The position numbers were made by a program, and so were the translations under genes. A stretch of DNA of 64,000 nt from Dyella sp. BiH032 (lineage in GTDB: Bacteria; Pseudomonadota; Gammaproteobacteria; Xanthomonadales; Rhodanobacteraceae), in assembly GCF_031954525.1 (NCBI RefSeq), contig NZ_CP134867.1:3720001-3784000 (forward strand). The letters are read 5' to 3'. Positions 8,432 through 16,698 of the stretch are shown in pieces; position 1 is the first letter of the stretch, and each line of letters opens with the position of its first letter. The notes under the pieces were generated by a model, which saw nothing but the letters and a program-made list of their open reading frames with translations, was not told the origin of the DNA and ran no database searches.

Positions 8432-9606
8432 GCACCTGGCTCAACGAACTGGGCGTGGCCTGCGCGCTGGGCGTGGGCAAGGACGCCGTGGCCGAGGCGC
8501 TGTTCACCGGCGATCGCTCGCGCGTGCGTGCGACCAGCGGTTGGATTCCTTCGCGGGAGATACCGCTGGCCGCCGTGGATGGCGCCTTGCCGGCATTGCC
8601 GCCGACGCTCGCGGCCACGCGCGACAATCGCAACAATCGGTTGCTCTATGCGGCGGCGCTGGAGATCGAGGCGCCCATCCGCGCTGCCATCGCGCGCTAT
8701 GGAAGCGCGCGCATCGGCGTCGTGATCGGCACGAGCACCACCGGTATCGACGAAGCCTGCCAGGGGATTGCGCGGTTCCGCAGCGATGGCGCGTGGCCGG
8801 ACGACTACCGCTATGCGCACCAGGAACTGGGCGCATCCGCGGAGTTCCTGGCCGAATGGCTGGAACTAGGCGGCCCCTGCTTCGGCATCTCCACCGCCTG
8901 CACCTCCGGCGCGCGGGCCCTGCTGAGCGCGCGGCGCCTGCTGCGCATGGGCGTCTGCGATGCCGTGCTGTGCGGCGGCGCGGACACATTGGCAGGCCTG
9001 CCGATCAACGGTTTCTTCGCGCTGGAGGCGCTGGACGCGAACGGCTGCCGGCCGTTCGCGCGCACCCGCGGCGGCATCACCATCGGCGAGGCTGCCGCGC
9101 TGTTCCTGGTGACGCGCGAGCCAGGGTCCGTGGCCCTGCTGGGCGGCGGCGCCAGTTCCGATGCCTATCACATGTCGTCTCCGGACCCGCAGGGCCTGGG
9201 CGCGGTCGAGGCTATGCGGGCCGCGCTGGCGGATGCCGGCGTGGTGCCTGAGCAGATCGACTACGTCAACCTGCACGGCACCGGCACCGAGCACAACGAC
9301 GCCATGGAAAGCCTGGCCATGACGACGCTGTTCCCGCATGGCGTACCCTGCTCGTCCACCAAGTCGCTCACCGGCCATACGCTGGGCGCGGCCGGCGCGC
9401 TGGAAGCCGCGTTCTGCTGGCTGGCCCTGCGCGACGGTCGCCTGCCGCCGCACGCCTGGGACGGGGATGCCGACCCGGCCTTGCCACCGTTGCGTTTCGC
9501 GGCCGTCGGCGATCGTCTGCCAACCGCAGGCCCGCGCCGATTGCTGAGCAGTTCCTTCGCCTTTGGCGGCAACAATGCGGCCTTGGTGCTGGGAGACGGT
9601 GCGTGA
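8428..9606 (+). CDS. beta-ketoacyl-ACP synthase, third copy (ApeO-like position)
   Basis: A 392-residue ketosynthase with a complete active site: Cys158 in ISTACTSGA, His283 in NLHGTGTEHND, and Lys312/His317 in SSTKSLTGHTLGAAG. It is shorter and more diverged than the two ketosynthases at the start of the operon, particularly in the first 90 residues. Its position directly before the second dehydratase half and the ketoreductase matches the apeO-apeP-apeQ order of described aryl-polyene clusters, so it is a candidate partner for the chain-length factor. It is coupled on both sides: ATGA with the methyltransferase and GTGA with the dehydratase. Confidence 0.91.
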   Translation: MSTWLNELGVACALGVGKDAVAEALFTGDRSRVRATSGWIPSREIPLAAVDGALPALPPTLAATRDNRNNRLLYAAALEIEAPIRAAIARYGSARIGVVIGTSTTGIDEACQGIARFRSDGAWPDDYRYAHQELGASAEFLAEWLELGGPCFGISTACTSGARALLSARRLLRMGVCDAVLCGGADTLAGLPINGFFALEALDANGCRPFARTRGGITIGEAAALFLVTREPGSVALLGGGASSDAYHMSSPDPQGLGAVEAMRAALADAGVVPEQIDYVNLHGTGTEHNDAMESLAMTTLFPHGVPCSSTKSLTGHTLGAAGALEAAFCWLALRDGRLPPHAWDGDADPALPPLRFAAVGDRLPTAGPRRLLSSSFAFGGNNAALVLGDGA

Positions 9607-10067
9607 CCGCGTGGCCGATCGCGGAGGTGCTGCCGCACGCCGGCGCGATGGTTCTGCTGGATCGAGTGGACGCATTGGAAGCCGAGCGCATCGTCTGCAT
9701 GCGCCAGCTGCGCGAGGGCGATCCGTTCGTCGACGCCGAGGGCGGCCTGCCCGCCTGGGCGGGCATCGAACTGATGGCGCAGGCCATCGCGGCCTGGGCC
9801 GGCTGCCACGCGCGCGCTGCGGGCGAGCCGGTGCGGCTGGGCTTCCTGCTCGGCGCACGGCAGTATCGCTGCGATGCGGACGCGTTCCCGGCTGGTGCCG
9901 AACTGCGCATCGAAGCCTCGCGCGGCTTCCATGACGACGAGGGGATGGGCGTGTTCGCCTGCCGCATCGACGGTGGCGGCGTGTCGGCCGAGGCGCGGCT
10001 CACTGTCTTCAGCCCCCCCGACGCGGCTACCTTTGCCGCTTCGCTCGAACAAGGATTCTCCCCATGA
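9603..10067 (+). CDS. FabZ-like hotdog dehydratase subunit with Glu but no His (ApeP type)
   Basis: A 154-residue hotdog-fold protein. The N-terminal LPHAGAMVLLDRV matches the LPHRYPFLLVDRV element of FabZ, and AWAGIELMAQAIAAWAG matches the central helix with catalytic Glu (Glu56). The residue 14 positions earlier, where FabZ has its His, is Phe42, and no HFP motif is present. It therefore looks like the complementary half of the 5641-6246 product. Together they should dehydrate 3-hydroxyacyl-ACP intermediates to build the conjugated chain. The start is a GTG in a GTGA overlap with the ketosynthase stop, and the end overlaps the ketoreductase start by four bases. Confidence 0.86.
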   Translation: MTAWPIAEVLPHAGAMVLLDRVDALEAERIVCMRQLREGDPFVDAEGGLPAWAGIELMAQAIAAWAGCHARAAGEPVRLGFLLGARQYRCDADAFPAGAELRIEASRGFHDDEGMGVFACRIDGGGVSAEARLTVFSPPDAATFAASLEQGFSP

Positions 10068-10792
10068 CCGACAGTGTCCTGGTCACCGGCTCCAGCCGCG
10101 GCATCGGCCGTGCCATCGCCCTGCGCCTGGCCGGCGCCGGCTATGACGTGGTGCTGCATTGCCGCTCGCGGCGCGAGGAAGCCGAAGCCGTGCAGGCGGA
10201 CATCCAGGCCATCGGCCGGCAGGCGCGCGTGCTGCAGTTCGACATCGGCGACCGCACCGCCTGCGCCGCCGCGCTGGAGGCCGACGTCGCCGCGCATGGC
10301 GCGTACTACGGCGTGGTGTGCAACGCCGGCCTCACCCGCGACGGCGCCTTTCCCGCGCTGACCGGCGAGGATTGGGACCAGGTGCTGCGCACCAACCTGG
10401 ACGGTTTCTACAACGTGCTGCATCCGTTGGTCATGCCGATGATCCGCCGCCGCGCACCGGGACGCATCGTGTGCATCACCTCGGTCTCGGGCCTGATCGG
10501 CAACCGCGGGCAGGTCAATTACAGCGCGTCCAAGGCCGGCGTGATCGGTGCGGCCAAGGCGCTTGCGGTGGAACTGGCCAAGCGCCGGATCACGGTGAAT
10601 TGCGTGGCGCCCGGCCTGATCGATACGGACATGGTGGATGCCGACCTTCCGCTCGAAGAGATCCTGGCCATGATCCCGATGCAACGCATGGGCACGCCGG
10701 AGGAAGTCGCGGCAGCCGTGCAATACCTGATGAGCCCGGAAGCGGGCTACGTCACCCGGCAGGTGCTCGCCGTCAACGGCGGACTGTGCTGA
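10064..10792 (+). CDS. 3-oxoacyl-ACP reductase, FabG-like SDR (ApeQ type)
   Basis: A 242-residue short-chain dehydrogenase/reductase. The NADPH-binding TGSSRGIG, the NAG motif, Ser in ITSVSG and the catalytic YSASK are all present, and the end QVLAVNGGLC is the normal FabG finish (VNGGMY type). It should reduce the 3-ketoacyl-ACP made by the ketosynthases before dehydration. It is the last gene of the coupled run: its start overlaps the dehydratase stop (ATGA at 10064), and 98 bases separate it from the next gene. Confidence 0.93.
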   Translation: MTDSVLVTGSSRGIGRAIALRLAGAGYDVVLHCRSRREEAEAVQADIQAIGRQARVLQFDIGDRTACAAALEADVAAHGAYYGVVCNAGLTRDGAFPALTGEDWDQVLRTNLDGFYNVLHPLVMPMIRRRAPGRIVCITSVSGLIGNRGQVNYSASKAGVIGAAKALAVELAKRRITVNCVAPGLIDTDMVDADLPLEEILAMIPMQRMGTPEEVAAAVQYLMSPEAGYVTRQVLAVNGGLC

Positions 10793-10890
10793 TCGCCGGG
10801 GCCGGTGTCCGGGAAGGGAATGCCACTCCTCGCTCCCGCAAATCGGCTGCTTTTCCACCGAACGTTTTCAACCCAAGGAGATCGACTCGC

Positions 10891-11331
10891 ATGAAAGCTA
10901 TTCGCCTTAGCCTCGCCCTGTTGCTGGCCGCGCTGCCCGTGGCGTCCTTCGCCGCCGACCGCGTGGTGCACCTGCCCTTCGCGTCCGTGGTCGCCGAAGC
11001 GGAGAAGAGCGGCAAGCTCGACGGCAGCGTGAAGTTCTACCTGGCCGGCAACACGCCTGCCGGGAAGGTGGAGGTGGTGAAGGAGAACGTGGACGTCAGC
11101 CGCAAGACCAACGGTTTCGGCAAGAAGGACCAGGAGTCCTGCGACTGGGTGCTGCAGTCGGTGCTGATCGGGCTGCAGGACGAAGCCAAGGCGGCCGGCG
11201 CGAATGCGGTGGTCGACATCATCAGCAATTACAACGGCGCCGAGTACAAGGATGGCGAGAAATACGAGTGCCGCGCCGGCTTCCTGATGTCGGGCGTGCA
11301 GCTGAAAGCCAAGCTGGCGAAGGTGCAGTAA
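10891..11331 (+). CDS. small secreted protein of unknown function (annotated elsewhere as excinuclease ATPase subunit-like)
   Basis: A 146-residue protein with a clear Sec signal peptide (MKAIRLSLALLLAALPVASFA, cut probably after AxA near residue 21) and a mature domain holding two Cys (ESCDWVL and KYECRAG). The central AKAAGANAVVDIISNYNGAEY resembles YbjQ-like heavy-metal-binding domain folds. Similar proteins are often labelled excinuclease ATPase subunit in databases, but no ATPase motif is visible here, so that name is likely misleading. An AAGGAG ribosome site at 10875-10880 sets the start. It lies after the pigment operon and before a strong terminator, so it may be the operon's last gene. 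Confidence 0.72.
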   Translation: MKAIRLSLALLLAALPVASFAADRVVHLPFASVVAEAEKSGKLDGSVKFYLAGNTPAGKVEVVKENVDVSRKTNGFGKKDQESCDWVLQSVLIGLQDEAKAAGANAVVDIISNYNGAEYKDGEKYECRAGFLMSGVQLKAKLAKVQ

Positions 11332-11353
11332 GCACCCTCGCGCGATGGCCAAC

Positions 11354-11379
11354 GTGCGCTCTACGGAGCGCACTTTTTT
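11354..11379 (+). terminator. Rho-independent terminator of the aryl-polyene operon
   Basis: A perfect 8-bp inverted repeat (GTGCGCTC / GAGCGCAC) with a TACG tetraloop is followed at once by six T. It lies 22 bases after the stop of the small secreted protein and should end the long + strand transcript. Confidence 0.9.
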
Positions 11380-11466
11380 GCGCTCGCGTTTCGCTGTCGA
11401 CGTAGCTCGGATGCATCGGCGACCTGCGACCGATAGCATGGGCATTCCGCTTCCGCCGGTATCGTC

Positions 11467-12357
11467 ATGCACGCCTCCGCCACCTCACCGCAACCGCAGC
11501 TCTCCCCCATCGTCGCCGGCCTGTGGCGACTCGGCGACTGGAAACTGGACGTAGCCCAGCGCGTTCGCTGGATCGAACAGGCCCTGGAACTTGGCATCAC
11601 CTCGTTCGACCATGCGGACATCTACGGCGATTACGGCGCGGAGCGGCTGTTCGGCGAAGCGCTGGCTTCCGCGCCCTCGCTGCGCGGCCGCATGCAGCTG
11701 GTCACCAAGTGCGGCATCCGCCTGTGTTCGCCGCGCCTGCCCTATCGCATCAACCACTACGACACCTCGACGGGTTACGTACGCGCGCAGGTGGAGCAGT
11801 CGCTGCGCAACCTGCATACGGATGGGCTGGATCTGGTGCTGATCCACCGGCCCGATTACCTGATGGACGCCGACGAGCTGGCCGAAACCTTCGCCGCGCT
11901 CACGCGCGAGGGCAAGGTGCGCCATTGGGGCGTGTCCAACCACAGCGTCAGCCAGTTCGAGCTGCTGCATGCGCGCCATCCGCTGTCGACCAACCAGCTG
12001 GAGCTTTCGCCGCTGCACATGACCGCGCTGGATGACGGCACGCTGGATCAGGCCCAGCGGCTCGGCCTGCGTCCCATGATCTGGTCGCCGCTGAGCGGCG
12101 GACGGCTGTTCACCGGCGAGGACGCACAGGCCGTGCGCGTGCGCGAGGTGATGAGCGCGATCGCCGCGCGCCTCGGCGTCACGCTGGCTACCCTCGCCTT
12201 CGCCTGGGTGCTGCGCCATCCGTCGCGGCCGTGTCCGATCACCGGCACCGGCCGCATCGAAGGCCTGCGCGAGGCCGTGGCCGCGCTGGACCTGCGGCTG
12301 GAAGCAGAGGACTGGTATGCGATCTGGACGGCCAGCAAGGGACATCCGGTCCCCTGA
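11467..12357 (+). CDS. aldo/keto reductase (YdhF-like)
   Basis: A 296-residue NADPH-dependent aldo-keto reductase. The catalytic tetrad is readable: Asp and Tyr in FDHADIYGDYG, Lys in LVTKCGI and His in LVLIHRPDYL. The C-terminal PITGTGRIEGLREAV contains the cofactor-binding element. It closely follows the pattern of E. coli YdhF, whose physiological substrate is not known. It stands between the terminator at 11354 and a convergent unknown gene, so it is probably a single-gene unit. The ATG at 11467 gives the normal family length; no convincing upstream alternative is seen. Confidence 0.88.
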   Translation: MHASATSPQPQLSPIVAGLWRLGDWKLDVAQRVRWIEQALELGITSFDHADIYGDYGAERLFGEALASAPSLRGRMQLVTKCGIRLCSPRLPYRINHYDTSTGYVRAQVEQSLRNLHTDGLDLVLIHRPDYLMDADELAETFAALTREGKVRHWGVSNHSVSQFELLHARHPLSTNQLELSPLHMTALDDGTLDQAQRLGLRPMIWSPLSGGRLFTGEDAQAVRVREVMSAIAARLGVTLATLAFAWVLRHPSRPCPITGTGRIEGLREAVAALDLRLEAEDWYAIWTASKGHPVP

Positions 12358-12382
12358 CGGCAGGCACCGGCGCGGTGCGCCG

Positions 12383-12949
12383 TCAGGCCATGCCGCGCAG
12401 CGTATGGCCGTAGTGCACGGGAAACAGCCGCATGGCCTGTTCCAGTTGCGCGCGGAAACCTTCGAGCTGCCCGCGGCTCACCAGGAACAGCAAGCCGCGA
12501 CCGGCATGCCAGGCCTCGTGCAAAGTCTGTGCGTCGCGCAGCGGATCGACCAGCACCACGGTGACGGCGGCCATGTCGTCGCACACCGGCTGTTGCAGGT
12601 GCAGGCCGACGCAATCGCTGACGCTGCACAGGTGCAATTCCGCATCTTCCCCGTCGAGGAACGCGGGCAGCTTGCCATGCCAGGCCTGCAGGTCCACGGC
12701 GGACAGCAAGGGGCCGCTCGCGCGCAACTCGCGCTGCTGCACCGTGCATTCGGCTTCGGTGACCAGCGCATTGCGGCGCCAGGCATCCCCGGTCGAGGGC
12801 GCGTGACGGCGCAGAATCGTCAGACGCATGGCGCCCAGTTCGATCGTCACCGGTAAAGCCCTGCCCGATCCCGCCCCGCGCCGGCGGGCCATCCACGCAA
12901 CGAAACCTCCGAGCAGCGCCGGAAGCGCGTGCCACCCTCTTGCGTTCAT
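12383..12949 (-). CDS. uncharacterised protein
   Basis: A 188-residue protein that I do not recognise. It begins with a short hydrophobic/basic segment (HALPALLGGFVAWMARRR), possibly a weak membrane anchor, followed by a soluble alpha/beta-looking domain with HLCSVSDCVGLHLQQP in the middle and a conserved-looking tail RGQLEGFRAQLEQAMRLFP. The central DLQAWHGKLPAFLDGEDAELHL vaguely recalls immunity-type WapI proteins, but this is not strong enough for a call. It converges with the aldo-keto reductase (25 bases between stops) and diverges from liuA. The start at 12949 is an ATG. Confidence 0.6.
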   Translation of the reverse strand: MNARGWHALPALLGGFVAWMARRRGAGSGRALPVTIELGAMRLTILRRHAPSTGDAWRRNALVTEAECTVQQRELRASGPLLSAVDLQAWHGKLPAFLDGEDAELHLCSVSDCVGLHLQQPVCDDMAAVTVVLVDPLRDAQTLHEAWHAGRGLLFLVSRGQLEGFRAQLEQAMRLFPVHYGHTLRGMA

Positions 12950-13119
12950 AGTCCCTTAGGTGCCCCCACCCATTTTTGTGGCGCAACTGTGATCCACTTC
13001 ACGGACATACGCAATCGGACGTTTTCTGACCCTGGCCGCCTTTGGTGCGCTGCGCCACGGGCCCGACGCGTACCTGCGCTAGGATTTTCTGCTCCCCGTC
13101 CCCCTTGCCGGAGCTCCTG

Positions 13120-14277
13120 ATGCGCCCGTTTGCCCTCGGTGAAGAGATCGACCTGCTCCGCGAGAGCGTGCACGCCTTCGCCGAAAAGGAGATCGCTCCC
13201 CGCGCCACCCAGATCGACCATGACAACGTCTTCCCGAGCGATCTGTGGCGGAAGTTCGGCGACATGGGCCTGCTCGGCATGACAATCCCGGAAGCCTACG
13301 GCGGCACCGGCATGGGCTATCTGGCGCACATGGTGGCGATGGAAGAGATCTCCCGCGCCTCCGGCTCGATCGGTCTTTCCTATGGCGCGCATTCCAACCT
13401 GTGCGTGCAGAACCTGTTCCACAACGGCAACGAGGAACAGCGACGCAAGTACATACCCAAACTTTGTTCGGGTGAATTCGTCGGCGCGCTGGCGATGAGC
13501 GAGCCCGGCGCGGGCTCCGACGTGGTCGGCTCGATGAGCTGCAAGGCCGAGCAGCGTGGCGACGTATGGGTGGCCAACGGCTCGAAGATGTGGATCACCA
13601 ATGGCCCCGACGCCGACGTGTTGCTGGTCTACATGCGCACCGCCCCGCGCGCGGCGGGCAGCCGCTGCATGACGGCTTTCATCGTCGAGAAAGGCATGAA
13701 AGGCTTCAGCACGGCTCAGAAGCTGGACAAGCTCGGCATGCGCGGCTCCAACACCTGCGAGCTGGTGTTCGAGGATTGCGAGATTCCCGCCGCCAACATC
13801 GTCGGCGAAGTCAACGAAGGCGTGCGCGTGCTGATGAGCGGCCTGGACACCGAGCGCCTGGTGCTTTCCGGCGGCCCGCTCGGCCTGATGCAGGCGGCGA
13901 TGGACCTGGTGTTGCCGTATGTGCGCGAGCGCAAGCAGTTCAATGCGCCGATCGGTACCTTCGGCATGATGCAGGCCAAGGTGGCGGACATGTATACCGC
14001 CCTGCAATCGTCGCGCGGTTTCGCCTACATGGTGGCGCGCGAGTTCGACAACGGCAGCAAGTCGCGCATCGATCCGGCGGCGTGCCTGCTCAATGCTTCA
14101 CAGAATGCAGTGAAGGTGGCGCTGGAGGCGATCCAGGCGCTGGGCGGCAACGGGTATATCAATGAGTTTCCGGCGGGACGGTTGCTGCGCGATGCGAAGC
14201 TCTATGAGATCGGGGCGGGGACGAACGAGATTCGGCGGATGTTGATTGGGCGGGAGTTGTTTCACGGGAAGTCGTGA
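13120..14277 (+). CDS. liuA: isovaleryl-CoA dehydrogenase
   Basis: A 385-residue acyl-CoA dehydrogenase that oxidises isovaleryl-CoA to 3-methylcrotonyl-CoA in leucine breakdown, passing electrons to ETF. FAD-binding and substrate motifs are readable: [26 protein letters not shown], and the isovaleryl-specific catalytic region [18 protein letters not shown], in which Glu245 is the expected base. The C-terminal signature [23 protein letters not shown] is complete. The ATG at 13120 follows GGAG by a short spacer. The remaining liu genes lie 13-26 kb downstream (27.5, 34.9, 37.0 and 39.0 kb) on the same strand, so the pathway is scattered rather than in one operon here. Confidence 0.93.
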   Translation: MRPFALGEEIDLLRESVHAFAEKEIAPRATQIDHDNVFPSDLWRKFGDMGLLGMTIPEAYGGTGMGYLAHMVAMEEISRASGSIGLSYGAHSNLCVQNLFHNGNEEQRRKYIPKLCSGEFVGALAMSEPGAGSDVVGSMSCKAEQRGDVWVANGSKMWITNGPDADVLLVYMRTAPRAAGSRCMTAFIVEKGMKGFSTAQKLDKLGMRGSNTCELVFEDCEIPAANIVGEVNEGVRVLMSGLDTERLVLSGGPLGLMQAAMDLVLPYVRERKQFNAPIGTFGMMQAKVADMYTALQSSRGFAYMVAREFDNGSKSRIDPAACLLNASQNAVKVALEAIQALGGNGYINEFPAGRLLRDAKLYEIGAGTNEIRRMLIGRELFHGKS

Positions 14278-14300
14278 AACCGCCCATCAGAACGAGAAAG

Positions 14301-14330
14301 AGCCCGGCATGGCGTCCGGGCTTTTTTTTT
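14301..14330 (+). terminator. Rho-independent terminator after liuA
   Basis: The arms AGCCCGG / CCGGGCT form a 7-bp stem with an 8-base loop, followed by about nine T. It lies 24 bases after the liuA stop. Confidence 0.88.
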
Positions 14331-14484
14331 GAGCAGAGATCAGCGCGAATGCGCACGCCGGTGGCGAATGCCTCCCTATGAAGTTGAAGACTTTGCGCTC
14401 GGCGGAGGGGCATCGGCGGACTACGGCGCTCCAGATTCAGTTCGCTGATGCGATACCAGAAACCGACGCTTCCGCCCCTTGCAG

Positions 14485-14512
14485 GAAAAAAGCCCGGGAC
14501 TGAGCCCGGGCT
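14485..14512 (-). terminator. terminator of the fimbrial operon (minus strand)
   Basis: An 8-bp perfect stem (AGCCCGGG at 14491-14498 and CCCGGGCT at 14505-14512) has a run of six A at its left side. Read on the minus strand this is a GC-rich hairpin followed by six U, about 95 bases past the stop of the last pilus-subunit gene. The + strand side has only TTTC and would be weaker. The 14331-14605 stretch holds nothing else I can support. Confidence 0.82.
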
Positions 14513-14605
14513 TTCTGTTGGTGCGTCGCCGCCAGGTGCCACGCTGCTGGCAGGACGCGGTTGAGGGAGAGGCTGCGCGACAAGGCCGCGCAGGTCAGGC
14601 ATCCA

Positions 14606-15262
14606 TCAGAGACCGAACGCGAAATTCAGCGTCATGGAGCCGTTCAACTCGGTGGTTTCGGTGATAGGACCGTTCATGGTGCTCGTGCCACCCAGGTAAG
14701 GGGATACCCGCAATACGGCGCTAAACTTCCTTCCGGCCTTCATGGTATTCGCGGCGCTGGACCAGCCATGCCGATAGCCGTTGCGGTAATGGACGATATC
14801 GACGAATGCTTCGTTGATGAATGTCGTCCCAGTCGTGCTAAACAGCCCGGAATCCGCGTCGTCTACTTTGCCGCCCAACATGCGCACGACGTAGTAGCCG
14901 AGCTTGCCCGTCTCGTTCACCTTATCCAGACCGAAGTTGGAGTTGTGCACCACGCTCGCGGTGCCATCGACATTGTCGACCGCGCCAAGAGTCATGAACG
15001 TGGTAGCGTCGCATTCGATCGTCCACTCCTTCTCCTGCGGCACGAGCGCCGTGTGCGTGGTACCCGGCTTGATCATAGTCGGCGAGATCTTGCCGAATTG
15101 GTAAACGCCGTCATCCGGGGCGTTCACCGTGCACGACGGGGCCACAAGGCGCCCCTTGACGGTCAGGGAGGTCACCGGTGCCTCGGCCCAGGCCGCACCG
15201 GCGGCGATTGCCAGCGCAAATGCCAGCAGCGCCTTCTTCTTGCTGTTGATATGCAGTTTCAT
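14606..15262 (-). CDS. DUF1120-like fimbrial subunit, fourth paralogue
   Basis: A 218-residue secreted protein with a signal peptide (KKALLAFALAIAAGAAWA) and the chaperone-usher pilin pattern: one Cys early (APSCTVN) and a second after EWTIEC, expected to form the subunit disulfide. It shares with its three neighbours the FGLDKVN...GKLGYY block and the end SMTLNFAFGL, a terminal beta-strand suited to donor-strand exchange. An AAGGA ribosome site precedes the ATG at 15262, only 10 bases after the previous gene's stop. It is the last gene before a minus-strand terminator. Family assignment to DUF1120 (GltF/YhcF-like) is by pattern and not certain. Confidence 0.82.
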   Translation of the reverse strand: MKLHINSKKKALLAFALAIAAGAAWAEAPVTSLTVKGRLVAPSCTVNAPDDGVYQFGKISPTMIKPGTTHTALVPQEKEWTIECDATTFMTLGAVDNVDGTASVVHNSNFGLDKVNETGKLGYYVVRMLGGKVDDADSGLFSTTGTTFINEAFVDIVHYRNGYRHGWSSAANTMKAGRKFSAVLRVSPYLGGTSTMNGPITETTELNGSMTLNFAFGL

Positions 15263-15272
15263 AGCGAAGTCC

Positions 15273-15938
15273 TTAAAGACCGAATGCGAAATCGAGCGTC
15301 AGCGCGCCATCCAGCACGATGTTCTCGGTGATCGGGCCGCCCATGGTCTGGGTACCGTTGAGAGTCGGGGTGACTTTGAACTTGGCGCGGAACGTTTCCG
15401 CGGCGATCAGCTCATTGAGGTTGTCCTTCGACCACCCCATCGTCTTGCCGCGATCCAGCGACACGCTGAGCTGGCCGGAGAGGCCGGTGCCGGTAGTCGC
15501 GAACACGCGCGCCGGCGTATCGGTCCCGTTACCCGTGTCCACGGTGGCGCCGGACATCAGCACCTCGTAGTAGCCGATGTTCTTGTCACCGTTCACCTTG
15601 CCAAGGCCGAACTGCGTCGCCACCGCCGGACTGCTATTGCTAGCCTCATGGTCCGTCACCTTGTAGGTCAGGTAGGTCAGGCCATCGCACCGGATAGTCC
15701 AGGTCTTCTCGATCGCACGGTCAGTCAGCGTGTTGGTCGCCGTACCCGGCTTGATCAGGCTGCTTTCCAGGCTGCCGAACTGATACTCGCTGCTGCCATC
15801 ATCCTGAGTCACTTCACAACCCGGCACTTCTAACGTACCCAGTACCTGGACGGTAGCCTGGGGGCCGGCCGCCAACGACGGGCCAGACGCAGCCAGCGCC
15901 ATTACCGCTGCCGCAGCAGCGCCATAGATCTTATTCAT
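15273..15938 (-). CDS. DUF1120-like fimbrial subunit, third paralogue
   Basis: A 221-residue secreted subunit with a signal peptide ending in GPSLAAG, Cys in VPGCEVTQ and Cys in TWTIRCDG, the shared FGLGKVNGDKNIGYYEV block and the FAFGL C-terminus. The ATG at 15938 has a TGAGG ribosome site; an in-frame TTG three bases upstream is less likely. It is closest in layout to the first paralogue (16699-17385). It lies in a six-gene operon of chaperone, usher and four subunits, and is expected to be exported and polymerised at the cell surface. Confidence 0.83.
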   Translation of the reverse strand: MNKIYGAAAAAVMALAASGPSLAAGPQATVQVLGTLEVPGCEVTQDDGSSEYQFGSLESSLIKPGTATNTLTDRAIEKTWTIRCDGLTYLTYKVTDHEASNSSPAVATQFGLGKVNGDKNIGYYEVLMSGATVDTGNGTDTPARVFATTGTGLSGQLSVSLDRGKTMGWSKDNLNELIAAETFRAKFKVTPTLNGTQTMGGPITENIVLDGALTLDFAFGL

Positions 15939-15970
15939 CAAAAAACCTCAAAAAAATGGAAGGCCGTTCG

Positions 15971-16684
15971 TCACAGGCCGAAAGCGAATGTGAAGGTGGA
16001 AGAGCCACTCAGCGATACGTTCTCCGTAATGGCATCACCCATATCCGCCGAACCGGAGAGCTGCGGAGCAATATCCATCTTCATCGTGAAAACTCGCCCA
16101 GGTTTAGGGGCGCTGATGGTCGCGTCACTGGCACCCCAACCATGGATCTTTCCTTCCGTGTTATGCACGTAACGGTTGTATAGCGGGTAATAGCTAGTTC
16201 CGCCCCAATACCTCGTCCGCGTATCCAGCGTCGTATCGCTGTACTTGGTGCCGTGATAGGCAGCCTGCCCGTCTACCGTCTGCTCCGTGACCTCCATTGT
16301 GTAGAAGCCGAGCTTGCCCTCTCCTTCACGGACCCAGCCCAGACCGAAGACACGGTCGACCGCCTGACCTCGCGTATTGACCGAGTCCTTCGCGTTATCT
16401 GCCACGGTGTAGGTCAGATAGGTTTCGCTATCGCAGGTGATCGTCCAGTCCAGCGTGGACTTCTCCAACGGGTTGAAGGCGTAGCCCGGCTTAACCAGGG
16501 TGGTGGACAGCGGACCATAGTTCACTGCACCGCCACCTTGGCCGCCAGCAATATCGATCTGGCAGTTCGGGGCTTTGATAGTGCCTTTCACGACTATGTC
16601 CTGGACCGGGGCTTCGGCCCAGGCCGCCGTGCAGGCCATGCCCAGCAGCGTCACCGCCAGCTGGGCCATCGTTTGCCTACGCAT
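15971..16684 (-). CDS. DUF1120-like fimbrial subunit, second paralogue (longest)
   Basis: A 237-residue secreted subunit with a signal peptide (LAVTLLGMACTAAWA), Cys in APNCQIDI and Cys in LDWTITCDS, the FGLGWVREGEGKLGFY block and the FTFAFGL end. Compared with the other three it has an extra aromatic-rich segment around GGTSYYPLYNRYVHN, so it could be a specialised subunit such as a tip or adaptor. I chose the ATG at 16684, which has a GGGAG ribosome site seven bases upstream, over an in-frame GTG 18 bases earlier. It starts 15 bases after the previous stop. Confidence 0.82.
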   Translation of the reverse strand: MRRQTMAQLAVTLLGMACTAAWAEAPVQDIVVKGTIKAPNCQIDIAGGQGGGAVNYGPLSTTLVKPGYAFNPLEKSTLDWTITCDSETYLTYTVADNAKDSVNTRGQAVDRVFGLGWVREGEGKLGFYTMEVTEQTVDGQAAYHGTKYSDTTLDTRTRYWGGTSYYPLYNRYVHNTEGKIHGWGASDATISAPKPGRVFTMKMDIAPQLSGSADMGDAITENVSLSGSSTFTFAFGL

Positions 16685-16698
16685 CGTTGTGCTCCCGA

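Noticed and set aside
12383..12949. WapI-type immunity protein as identity of the unknown minus-strand gene
   Set aside because: Only a vague resemblance in one segment and no toxin gene beside it; left as uncharacterised.
14159..14602. Minus-strand frame between liuA and the last pilus subunit
   Set aside because: It runs over two terminators and into the end of liuA; Pro/Ser/Arg-rich with no family pattern.
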